From positions 340,001-404,000 of the forward strand of contig OX393568.1 in the NCBI GenBank assembly GCA_947652115.1: a stretch of DNA of 64,000 nucleotides. The letters are read 5' to 3'. Source of the DNA: Blastomussa wellsi (Eukaryota > Cnidaria > Anthozoa > Scleractinia > Plerogyridae). The first letter of the stretch is position 1. Each line of letters starts with the position of its first letter. Shown in pieces: positions 44,887-56,200 of this stretch. The position numbers were made by a program, and so were the translations under genes. The notes beneath the pieces are model-generated. The model searched no databases, was not told the DNA's origin, and was given only the letters and a program-made list of their open reading frames with translations.

Positions 44887-44958
44887 AATTGTACTCCAAA
44901 TGCAAAAGCCATGGTATTGAAATGGCATTGTCGTGTGTATGTCAAGGATATGAATAAA
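44882..44958 (+). terminator. Candidate polyadenylation signals of the SVEP1-like gene
   Basis: AATAAA occurs at 44882-44887, overlapping the stop codon, and again at 44953-44958 (TGAATAAAGTGG). The second, 67 bp after the stop, is the better candidate and would give a very short 3' UTR. Position and hexamer only; the cleavage site is not visible. Confidence 0.55.
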
Positions 44959-45864
44959 GTGGGTAAAATTCACGTCTTCAGTCTAACTTTTGCGTAATAT
45001 GTAATCTGAAGAGCGTTTCAAACGAAATTCTCTCTCCTGGGTGCACCTTTACCCATGTTTTCTTTTCACAGATACCTTGTTTGATGATACTCTCCAATTC
45101 AACAAAAACAAAATATGAGCGTGAGAAGTTTTGATTATTTAACTTTTTTTCTGCTAATTCGCAATCCAATTTTTATACGAATGCGGAAGCTCGTTATCTT
45201 GTTCATCTGTATGAAGCTCATTTTACCTAAAGGGGATCACGTTGTCATCAAGTATAAAAATTGTACTCCATCATATTGGCCTGTTTGCTTCGCAATAAAC
45301 ACATCTATTTTATCTAGTCTGAAGTGTAAGACGTTCTCCTTCCCTGAGGAGCGGGCTTTGGGCGGGAAGCTTCAGACTAATATATTTTATCTAGAGTTCT
45401 CCATATCAGTTATAAATTGGAGGAAGATCGGCAATGGCTCTTATTGGAGTTCTCAGCGGATTGACATACAAACGAGGCTAACGGGTCATTGTGCATTGTG
45501 TTGTCCGATGTTTTGACCCTTTCGATCCAAGGTCCCTTCTCCCTCAGTTTCGAAACGAGTCTAAGTGCGAAACTATTCATATGGTAAAATGAGCTTGTTT
45601 TGCATGAGTGAATGAACGAAAGACTTTATTTACTTGTCAAGCGGGTCTAGCCGAGGGTAGAAACCCTCTAATAATAGAGGACACCTAAAATAGATAAAAT
45701 AAGTTATTAAAAATATAAAACACCTAAAATTTGACATTGACAAAAACTAAGATGTATCGTTCCCGAAACAAGTTTGGTGGTCATGTGCTACATCAGACAC
45801 AGTTGTCATATTCGTATTTTATCTTGGACGAGGATGAAGATGCACGTAAAACACATTTTCATAT

Positions 45865-46105
45865 GAATAGAGGGGGTTAGTTTCTAAAGAAACTGTGTTA
45901 CTGCGTCAGTGGGAAGTATAACAAGATAATTTGATTTTATCAACTGGGTTGATAATGTGAATTGGTCACCTTAAAGAGATTTGAGAGCTGACGTTTCGAG
46001 CGTTAGCCGTTTCGTCGGATTGCTAACGCTCGAAACGTCGGCTTTCGAATCTCTTAACGGTGGCCAATTCACATTATCAACCCAGTTGATAAAACCAAAT
46101 CCTAC
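45865..46105. mobile_element. Inverted pair of Penelope-like terminal repeats
   Basis: 45865-46018 is collinear with 26511-26660. At about 46019 the sequence turns round and runs as the reverse complement to about 46105 (GCTCGAAACGTCGGC, GGTGGCCAATTCACATTATC). The junction is at the CGTTTCG/CGAAACG core. Confidence 0.78.
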
Positions 46106-46455
46106 TGGTCCTCTCTAAGTGTAGAAGTTGCTATTATTTTGGGGGCTAGGGGCATTGTTCCTGTTGTTTGGTTTATTGTTTTCACGCAGGGTTGCAAGCC
46201 TTTCATTTGAGACCTTATATGAGAACTGCTACATCACTCGAGCTGAGGGTCGCATGGATGAATAGAATCGCGTCATTAACTTGTGAATTAGTACGTATCA
46301 AACATGCGAAGGTTTCTTCGCACAGCAAAGAATTAATGCCATATCAGTTGTGGTAAAATATCCACGTTGGTACATGTTTCCATGATAATTATTTTGAAGT
46401 AACGAGGGAGGGGAGTGATAATCGAAATCACAAGCACTAGGTTTAAAATGGCGTA

Positions 46456-46456
46456 C

Positions 46457-46504
<48 letters not shown>
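46456..46504 (+). repeat. AATC microsatellite
   Basis: Twelve uninterrupted AATC units followed by AACTTTATTTAAAACACGG, a form often left at the 3' end of non-LTR retroelements inserted in reverse. Confidence 0.95.
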
Positions 46505-47132
46505 CTTTATTTAAAACACGGTAAATGGCTCAGCAAGCTGGTTTCAGGCACATACTCGTATACCGATCTGAAGCTGGTCCCTATAATTTAGAAGCGCAGG
46601 ACGAGAGGAGAGAACAGAATTTTTTTCATTAGCTCGCTTCTTCGTTGGCCCCTCCCAACTCGTCCCTGCTGGCTTCACTGGGAGTTTCCTTCGTGTTCTT
46701 TCGCGTTGAAAATAAAGTACAGAAAGTCGAAAGCAAGAGAGGCTGATCTAGCGCGCGGCTCTTTAGAAGACCACTCTTTAGTGAAAAGGATCCCGTGGAT
46801 AAATAAAGATAACATTATAATCTCGTCCCTAGGGCATGCCGAGTGTTCTCGGACTGTCCCTCCCTCGCGCGCCTCAACAAAGCGATTCTCGTCCAGCGGT
46901 CATTACCATATTTCACATGCCACTGTTTTTAGGACGCACGGTGACAACACACGCTTTACGCTGTAATTTTGTGTGCCAAATCTACTTAAATTTATCGGCG
47001 AATGCTCGTTTCTCGTTGTTGATGTCCTTAACACCGAAGGATTGTCCAATTAGCAGAGAGATGTCGAAGAATTTATTCTGAAATCTTTTTTTTTCCTGGA
47101 AGCGAAGTTCGCGAATTTTCGCGTACAGAGCG

Positions 47133-47213
47133 ATGAAGAATCTGACAAACCCGGTGTCCTCGCTAAGACCTCAACCGAGACTTGACTCGAAGTGGTTGAA
47201 GACAGATATACAG
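47133..47213 (+). CDS. HERC2: HERC2 exon 1 (first coding)
   Basis: Residues 1-27, phase 0 out, donor [24 protein letters not shown] matches the human HERC2 start ([13 protein letters not shown]). The preceding residues [11 protein letters not shown] are not conserved. The ATG at 47133 is the first in-frame candidate I see. Confidence 0.9.
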
Positions 47214-50200
47214 GTAAGGTATTCAATCAAATTCGATAATATATTTGAAGCAAAACACGATAACGCCCGACAGACGAGGCGTCTTTTCTCTTGCGTCCTC
47301 TGGCAGATGGTGAAGGTACAAAATACATGTACATGTAATATTCAAAATCAAACGCATGCTTTGTCGTTGCCGGAAAAATGCAGTCTCGTTGTCTGTCAGG
47401 GCGTCTGTTTTAGTTTTGTAGTTAATTATCGTTCTAGTCGAGGCAACCGAATTGCGAAGGTAAATTTATGTTCTCGTCTTGCGTGTAGCTTGTCCGAACT
47501 GTTTATGAACAAAATCATGATCATGTATGGCGATTTTATTGCTTCTGTTGATGAAATTCACATGTAAGTTTGCTGTAAACTACACTCAGGTTGTAAATCG
47601 CCAGTTTACTCGATTTACTTTATTTATTGTTTGAGTTTTCACTGGAAATGTACATGTAGCATTTAAATAAAATAACTTAGAAACCATGCGCGCTTTCATT
47701 GGCTGATAGGTGTGTTTAGATGAGAGTATGTAAACACGGTTGTGACGTTTTTAGTTTTCGCTTTGAAAAATTACCATGCCAGTTTACTGAAGCTGTGAAA
47801 GAAGTGACATCATTGTGTTACCATCACTCAATTTGGTTTAAGTTCTGTCCTTGCATTGTGACTTGGAGAAAATAGCTAAAAACTTATCATTGCTTGCCCC
47901 TTCATTCAACAATGTACTTGGTACATGTATCTTCCCCTTCAGAAGAAAAAAGAAAGTCATGTAATTTGGCTGCCTCCACCAAACAGCACCCCCCCACCCC
48001 TCCACCCCCTGAAAAAAACAAAAATTCCCCTTGACAGAATTCCTGTTTGTTAAGCTGAGTATATAGTTATCATTTTATTATTTAAATTTCTTTTTCTTTC
48101 TGCCAGACTGCATTTTTGCCAGATGGTCTTAAGAGACTGTGGAATGAACTAGTTAAAGATGGAGAAATCCCTATTAAACCCCCCGATGTTAAAATCAACT
48201 GTGATGGCATCCCTGCCCAAAAGGGAGAAACTGGCCTATTCTATTGTGGTCGCCGTATTCTTAAATGTACCTGCTGTGATGGCCATTGTGGACCTAATAA
48301 TGGGTGCAACTGTCACTCCTGTCAGAAGTTAGACCAGGAAGACAGGCAAGAGAAGGAGGAAGATGAGAGAGCCCCTCCAGCAGCAGGTCCCTTGATGGAC
48401 TCTTGGACTTGGGGTGACCAGCCTAGCACTGAGCAGTTAAGAGAAGTGCTTCAAGGTCTTATTTTTGAGCAAAGAGAGCTTGCTAGCCAAGCAGCAGGAA
48501 CAACACTGTCTGCTATCAGGCTTCAACAGCGTCTAGCTGTCTTGGGACGTTACTTTGTTGCTCTCTCAAGGGAACAAGAAGCTAATAAAATGATAAGTGT
48601 CACTGTCAAGGGCACCAAGAAAGAAATGTTACAGGGCATTGTTAAAAAGAAGAAAAAATGTGATAACTCAGAACAAGCTTCACTGGGTTTAGCTAGGATA
48701 GGTGCCAGAGCAGCACTGTCATTTGCATTTGCTTTTCTGCGGCGGGCTTGGCGATCAGGAGAAGATGCTGACTTATGTCGTGAACTTCTCGATGAGGCAT
48801 TGGAAGCTCTGCAGTATCTTCCAGAAGCGACCTTGTTTGACGAGGCTGCTGTGTCACCTGTTTGGTTGGAGGTGGTTGAACGTGCAGCAAAGTTTTTACG
48901 ATCAGTAGTGGCAGGGTAAGGGGGTGATTAGATTGGCTGCTTTTTAGTCAACATTTATTTTTTCTTGTCATTCCTTTCTTGGCATTGCTATGAACATGTA
49001 AAGAATGTAGTCATTGCCTGTATTTATTTAGTAATTTACATGTACATATGGGTACAAGTGTATGCAGTTGTATTAATTCGAAGGTTACTCCAAAAACCAT
49101 ATTTTTTTTGTCATCGGCAATAAAAATTTCATATTGAAAAGGAAAAAGCTCATTAGTATTTACTTTCTACACACATTTACATAGGTTACTCCAAAATTAG
49201 TTTCGTCAACAGACCTCGTCAGTTGGTAGCCATGTATCGATACATGGCTAACAACTCACGAGGTCTGTTGACGAAACTAGTTTTGGTGTAGTGTATGTAA
49301 ATGTGTGTAGAATGAATGCTAATGAGGTTTTTCCTTTCCAATATGATGTTTAGTAATACTTTCCTCGCTTCAGCAAACAGACAAAAGTTTATATTGAGTT
49401 AAGTTACTCACCGAAGTTTCAGCTTCTAAAGTGCATCCTATCCCGGGAAATTAGTCTCCAAAGAAGCCCAAAATTCGACCTTGGAAGCCGCCATTTTTGA
49501 ACCAAGTGCTCAGTAACCAGGCCGGGCGAGGCCGCTGAGCTTCGTAATGACAAAAATAATGGTTTTTGGAGTGACATTCTCCTTTAAACAAACACGATTA
49601 ATGCAAATCAGCAACTGCAGGCCATAACCCAAACCAAAAGTCTTACCCTTGATTTCCTTTCCTTAGTAAAACACTTCATTCTTACCCCTTGATTTCTCTC
49701 CTGTTTTCTTTTACTATTATTGAGGTTCAATGATTAGAGCTATTTTTGACATCTTGTCCCATTAGGAAAGGTAATGAAGACAGAGTATACTGCAAGCCTC
49801 TTGATTCTGTTCCTGTTTCTGACCAACATGTGGCATTGGGACTCTTACTAGAGCTTGGTGTGCAGCGTGGCACCCTTCAGCACATGCTGGAAGTCATTCT
49901 ATTGTTGTTGGAGCTGTGGGATAGTGGACAGGATAATGACACCAATTCATGCTTCACATCTGCCCCTCTTATTCATTTGCTAAGACGGTTTGAGGAAATA
50001 ACTGGTGCGTCGCATAAGGCTCTGGAACCTAATAAGCTGGCTGCAGAGGTAATAGAAATGATAAATAAAAGCACTCTAATAAAAGTATATACATGTGTGC
50101 ATGTATACATGTGCACACATAGAAATTAATCAAAATTAATGTCCAAAAAGGTACCATGTTTTTAGCAGACAAAAATTTAGATACATTTATACAATAAATT

Positions 50201-53200
50201 ATGTTAGTATTTTTTTATGTTCAATTATATAAATGTACTGTTAGTGTCTCACAAAATACATGTAATCTATTTAATTGTGTTTTAAACTTGTAGGTTATGT
50301 CATCCAGTATGCCAAAAGTGAGTCCTACAGAATCTTTCTTGCGTTACCTAGCTCTCCCAGAAGATGAATCAGAGTTTGTTGAATTGCAGCACTGTGCTGT
50401 TGTTTTAGTGTCACACTTGGACAGACTTGCTGCTCCTTATCTGCCAGTGTCCTCTAATCAAAAGGTAAGAACACACCTCACCTCTCCTTCTCTATTGCCC
50501 CCCTGTGACCATTTTAGTCACCGTGGCGACCAATATTTTGGAGCCGGCGACTAAAATTAAGAAGAAGGATTGAGCACTTGAGCTAACTTTAGAATACTAA
50601 AATTTTTCACTGGTGACCAAACTTGAACAATCAGTGGCCGATTGGCCACTAAGGGAAAAAATAAACTTTGAGGGTTGCTCCAGGGCTCAAAAATTCTAGA
50701 AAAGAAGTAACCTCCCCAATGAGGTGTCACATTAACATGTGAGGGCTTCAAAAGTATTTGTTCTTGCAGTTTGGCTCACTATCTTGGGCAAAATTTGTCC
50801 GTCACTGATCTTTTATTTGCTTGCTGTACATGTATTTTCGTTTTTCTTTGGGTGAACCTGTACAATAACACAACTGCATGTGATGTATGTTTGTGATAGA
50901 CCTATTTCACAAATGGCTGCCCATTATAAATTCTTTTGTGTGCATTTAAGTTAGCCTTTCTAACCTTGTTTGAAAGTAAACATTCTTTTGATTTAACGAA
51001 TTCAAAAACGAGGTTAGAAAGGCTAATTAATTAATACAAATTAATTTTTTATTGGAAGTCATTTTTGAAATGGGTCTATAAAATAATGTAATATTAAATT
51101 AATTTTATGTTTCATAGACTCCAAGCATAGCTCTTGTTCAAGAAGTGTTAGGGTGGGGCTGGCTGTCATGGGGTAATGCAGGCCACACTTTAGGTCCCAC
51201 AACGTTGGGAAGTCTGGTTGAAATCGGCATTGCTCAAATCTGTTGTGCAGAGAAGTGCTTCCTTGCACTGACAAAAACAGGCAAGGTTTACATCTGTCAG
51301 TACACTTCGGAGGGGCAGGTAAGAAAATAATATGTCATGTACATGCATTCCATTACTAACAATACATTGTTCACCTGCACAACATAAAATAATGTGCAGA
51401 CAAGGCAGCCTGGTGGCTAGATCTCTGGACTTGTAAAAATAAATGAAAAAAAAAGGTAATCTTAAACTTGTTTATAGTGGTCATGCACTTCATATAGTAA
51501 GCACTTGTTTTCATTCATGCCTCTGAAACAAAGAAAATGTAATTATTTTAAACAAATATGGCATACAGTAGTTCAAAATCCTAACTAACACAAGGCAGAG
51601 CAGTTGCATGCTTACAAAGTATGACTGAGCATGTCATCTCAGTACAAAGAAACAAATATTGCTTGTCTAGATGTAATCCAGAAGTGCTGAGTTCAAATCC
51701 TCCTCCTTGCCATAAGATGGATTTGTGTTTGGTGGCCATACATTCAAGCCTTTTGCACAACTACACTGTACATGTACATTTCGGCCGACAGTTGGGATAA
51801 AAATTAACAACAACAGAAAAACAAGCAAACTGATAGTTACATACAGTCATGTAACTCAAACATTTTGCATACCCATCAGAAACAAAATAATTTAAACTTA
51901 AAAATAACAATAATTTTTGCCTGGCTTGCAATTCTACAGGGCCCAGTGTTGATTGAATCACTTGCTGGAAAGTGTGAAATAATCAAGATTGCTACAAACC
52001 CTGAATGCAAACACTACATGGCTCTGAGCCGAGAGGGTGAGGTCTACTCTTGGGGATCTGGGGATGGCGGCAAACTTGGACATGGAGACAACAAGTAAGA
52101 AATGCTATGCAATGTGCAGAATTTTGTCCTTAAAGCAAAATCTTTGAAAGTGAAAGAAATATTATTACTGGAGTTGCAGTTGACTTCACTGCTGAGTGCT
52201 GTTTCAGTTGTTTCAAAGTGATAGGCCATGGCATTGTGAGCCTGCCAAAAGAATAACTGACAGTACATTTGCAATCATGTACTAACAGCAGTACATGTAA
52301 ATTGTAGTTTACTAAATAGAACTCCTTTGTTTGGAGAGTACTGTTACTTTGTTAATAATTGACACATTGGAAACCTTTAACAGTATATTTGTGTACTACA
52401 TGTATGTAAAGGGCCCGACAGGCTCACCATGATCCAGTCTGTGAAAAGCTGTCGACGTGTAGCTCCACACCTGTGGACATTTCAGTGATGACATACACCC
52501 CTGTACTATGTACTGACAGACTGTTTACTGCAGGCAATAGACCAATTTCGATATTTTAAAATTCAGCCAAAAACAATAGACCTCAGAACGAGGCTCCGGG
52601 GTATAAATTATAGAGTTTGTGGGATTTATTCCCCTGAGCCTCGCAGTGATGTCTATTGTATTAGGCTGAATATTAAAATATCGAAATTGGTCTATTCAGA
52701 ATCAATTGTTCACAAAGACATTTTATCTTGGCTGCTTGTTAAGTTTGTTGTTTTTCTGTCTTACTAGTTTCTGTGATGAACCCACCCTGATCACTGGTCT
52801 TGCTGGCAAGCACGTTGTTCAAATCGCTTGTGGAAGTGCACACAGTGCTGCTGTAACATCTGAAGGAGAACTCTACACTTGGGGCAAAGGCAACTATGGC
52901 AGACTAGGACACGGTAAAAAGTGCTTTAAAATACAAAATGGAGCGTTTGCAGCTTGGTGCTTGCTGTAGAGGCTGATTAAGAATTGGATATACTGTATTA
53001 TACATGTACAGTGGAATCCTAATTTCAGTCAAACCTCCAAGGGACTCAAAAATTGGTTTGAAAAATTGGGTCGTTTGAGAAATCAGGGCCCAAACTGTAG
53101 TGCTTGGCTGAGATATTAAGGGAAACAATGCTTGGTTTGAGTTACATGTATCAGAAGGTTTGAAATGTGGTTTGAGAAATTGTATTTGCAGTGAACTGTC

Positions 53201-56200
53201 ATCACATGACAAAATAATGTAAACGATAATGTAATTAGCCGGTATTATAATTATCTTGTAAACATTGTGTATTTGATCTGTCTATTGTAGGAAGCAGTGA
53301 AGATCACCTTGTTCCCATGTTGGTAAATGGTTTACGTGGATACCATGTTATTGATGTCGCTTGTGGCAGTGGAGATGCTCACAGCTTAGCTGTAGCTGAC
53401 GATGGTAGGTGCACTTACATGTACATGTTAACATTGTAGAGCTGGGATCCATACAGAGCTCTTCTGAAATATGTCCGGTGATTTTTTGTGTCAGTGCACA
53501 ACTCTGTAAAGTATCCACCAGGCCAGTTGGTAAAAATAATGTTACATGTAATACAAATTAAAAGAGATTCTTGGATGGCCTGAGCTGTGTTTGAAAGCAG
53601 CCCATCATGCCCAGGCTAATCCCGATTTCCTTAGTATTAAGTCATTAGGAGTATTTATTCTCTGCCCTAGAAGGGATACTATTCAACAGTAGCGCTTAAT
53701 TGCAGGAATGGCTCCGGGCTCGGAATGCACTGGGAACGAGTTTGGTTAGCTAAATTAGACTACAAAATCACCCTGGTTAGCCTATTATAACACTGCGGTT
53801 AGCCTACTAAGCAATCCGGTTAGCCTACTGAGGGCTGCGGTTAGCCTATGAAGCAATCCGGTTAGCCTACTTTTGCATTCCGGTTAGCCTACTAAGCACT
53901 GCGGTTATGCGGTTAGCTCTCAAGAATGGTAAGTGTAGCACGATAAAATCTTAAAATTTTCGGTGTTTGGCAGCCGGGCCTCGGTAGTGTAGTGGTTAGT
54001 AGGAATAGCTCGTGTTCTGGGTTACCCGGGATCGATTCCACCTCTGTGCTTTTATAATTGCCTTTGTTTTTTTCTCTTTATTAGACGAAAAAATCAAAGT
54101 CTAAAAAAATCAGTGTCCCGGAGCCATTCCTGCATTTAACGCCATGTCTATTCAACCCCCTACCCCAGGACCCATTTGTACACCTAGGTATAAAGAGACA
54201 GCACAAGTCAGAGTAGTGTCTTGCCTAAGAATGCAATGCAATGGTTCCCTACTGACAGTACCTTGGATGTCCCAGACCACTGATTTTGCCGTCCATAGCA
54301 CAAACCGTTTCCATATCTCTCGTGTAACACCAAGTCCTAGTGTACATGTAAACTTAAAGTCATATCCTGATCCCTGCCCTTACCCCATCTTATGTACTTG
54401 CTCAATGCTAACTTTGCAGGGTTTTGTCTCATTTCAGTATTTATTTTATCTTTGTTTTCAGGTACAGTCTGGTCATGGGGTGATGGGGATTATGGCAAAC
54501 TTGGCCATGGTGGAAGTGATGGCTGTAAAGCTCCCAAGGTTATTGACAAATTACAGAGCCTTGGCATTGCACGTGTCTTTTGTGGATCGCAGTTTTCTGT
54601 GGCACTAACAAGAGATGGTCAGCTGTTTACTTGGTAAAGTGTTTTAGTGACATACATTTATAATCATCACAGTATCCTGGCACTTGTTTGATCTTCAGAC
54701 ACGGAGGAGCTCTTCCCACAAAACTCTGGCCATGCTAATGGGCAAGACATTATTGAAAATGTTACAAGTTGGACTAGCACATGTATAACCTATTGGTACC
54801 TTTGCCACCCATAGCCACTTGTGACGAGCACTGGCCGTTTTTCCATTTCTGACATGAGGGAATTAATGGTGCTTGATATTTGCACCAAAATGCTTAGAAA
54901 TCTGAGAAAAAAAAAACTTGCATGGGAAATTTCTAGCAACTGGTCACCTTTGGCTGCCCTGCATGGTAAGGATTTCATGTCCAAACAGGCTGGTTCCACT
55001 GTTATTTTACAGTTTATGTAGTCTGTCTGATAAATTGAGCCAACTGAGAAATTTGCAAGGCCAATGATGATAAAAGTGAGGCACATGACATTTGTAGATC
55101 TATACATAACTGTAATTGAGATAATAATTATAATTACAATAAATGTACAGTGACAATTGGCTTTTCATACATGTAATTATATAGTGATCAGTTATGTTGA
55201 AATCCTTCCTATAAGTCTCTTGTGGTAACTTGAAAAATAATGTATAATAAATTGTCTTTCTTCCAGGGGCAAAGGAGATGGTAATCGTCTTGGTCATGTC
55301 ACAGACGATCATGTGCGGTCTCCCAAAATGATTGAAGCTTTTTGCGGTAAAAAGATCATTGACTTTGCAGTTGGTTCAGTTCACTGCCTGGCCGTAACAG
55401 AGGATGGTGAGGTATACAGCTGGGGCAGAAATGAACAAGGACAGCTTGGTGACACCGCATGCATTGCCAGAGCAGAGCCTTCTCTCATCCCTGCAATAGC
55501 TGGCAAGGAAATCTCTGGGGTGGCCTGTGGACCTGCACAGGTGGGTGAAGTATTTAATGTTTAAGACGGAATCCATCAGGAAGTTGAGTAATATTTATTT
55601 AAGTTGGACAAAAATCGAGTACCAGAATAATTTGAATCATATTGTGTTATTTTTTACCCTTAATAAAAGGAACAGATGTAAGTAATTATTTGTGATAACA
55701 CCAACAATAATTTCTTATCAGAGTTTTGCATGGTCATCAGCTGGTCATTGGAACGTTGGGCTGCGACTTCCTTTCTGTCTGGATGTGTGTAAGAAGACAT
55801 TTGAGCATCTTGATGCACTGTTGCGACGTGTGAGTGAAGACCTGACAGGAGCGTTGGACTGGCCACCTCCCCCACAGGAGAAGGAGTGCATTGCAGTGGC
55901 AACATTGAATCTCTTGAGACTTCAGGTGTGCTGTTTCAACTTTTATTACAGGCAGCAAAAGAGCAAAGCATTTCAAATGACAAATTAACATAGACCAAAG
56001 GATTAATGTTTTCAGCACCTAAGGAAGCTAATTCTTCTGCTTATATGAATGGCTAGCATTGGATAATGGTAAAAAAAATGTAAAAATAAATGTAAAAATA
56101 AATGTCAAGTGTTCACGGTTCGAGTGTCCTCACTGTAAATACAGTAGCATTCAAAAAATTACCGTGTTGTCAGTAGATATTTGGTACATAATTTTTGCAC

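Larger units (their letters stand above)
44887..47132. other. Intergenic region between the SVEP1-like gene and HERC2
   Basis: 2.2 kb. Holds the SVEP1-like 3' end, a head-to-head pair of Penelope-like repeats, an AATC microsatellite, and the probable HERC2 promoter and 5' UTR. No TATA box is evident. The last 500 bp are relatively GC-rich, compatible with a housekeeping promoter. Confidence 0.5.
53688..54147. mobile_element. 460-bp TIR element with possible 9-bp target duplication in HERC2 intron 8
   Basis: TTAATTGCAGGAATGGCTCC near the left end and its inverted counterpart GGAGCCATTCCTGCATTTAA near the right. CTATTCAAC occurs just outside both ends (53679-53687, 54148-54156). Inside are a 21-22 bp minisatellite and a tRNA-like segment. 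Confidence 0.75.

Noticed and set aside
53971..54046. tRNA gene
   Set aside because: Box motifs without a convincing acceptor or anticodon stem; it lies within a TIR element.
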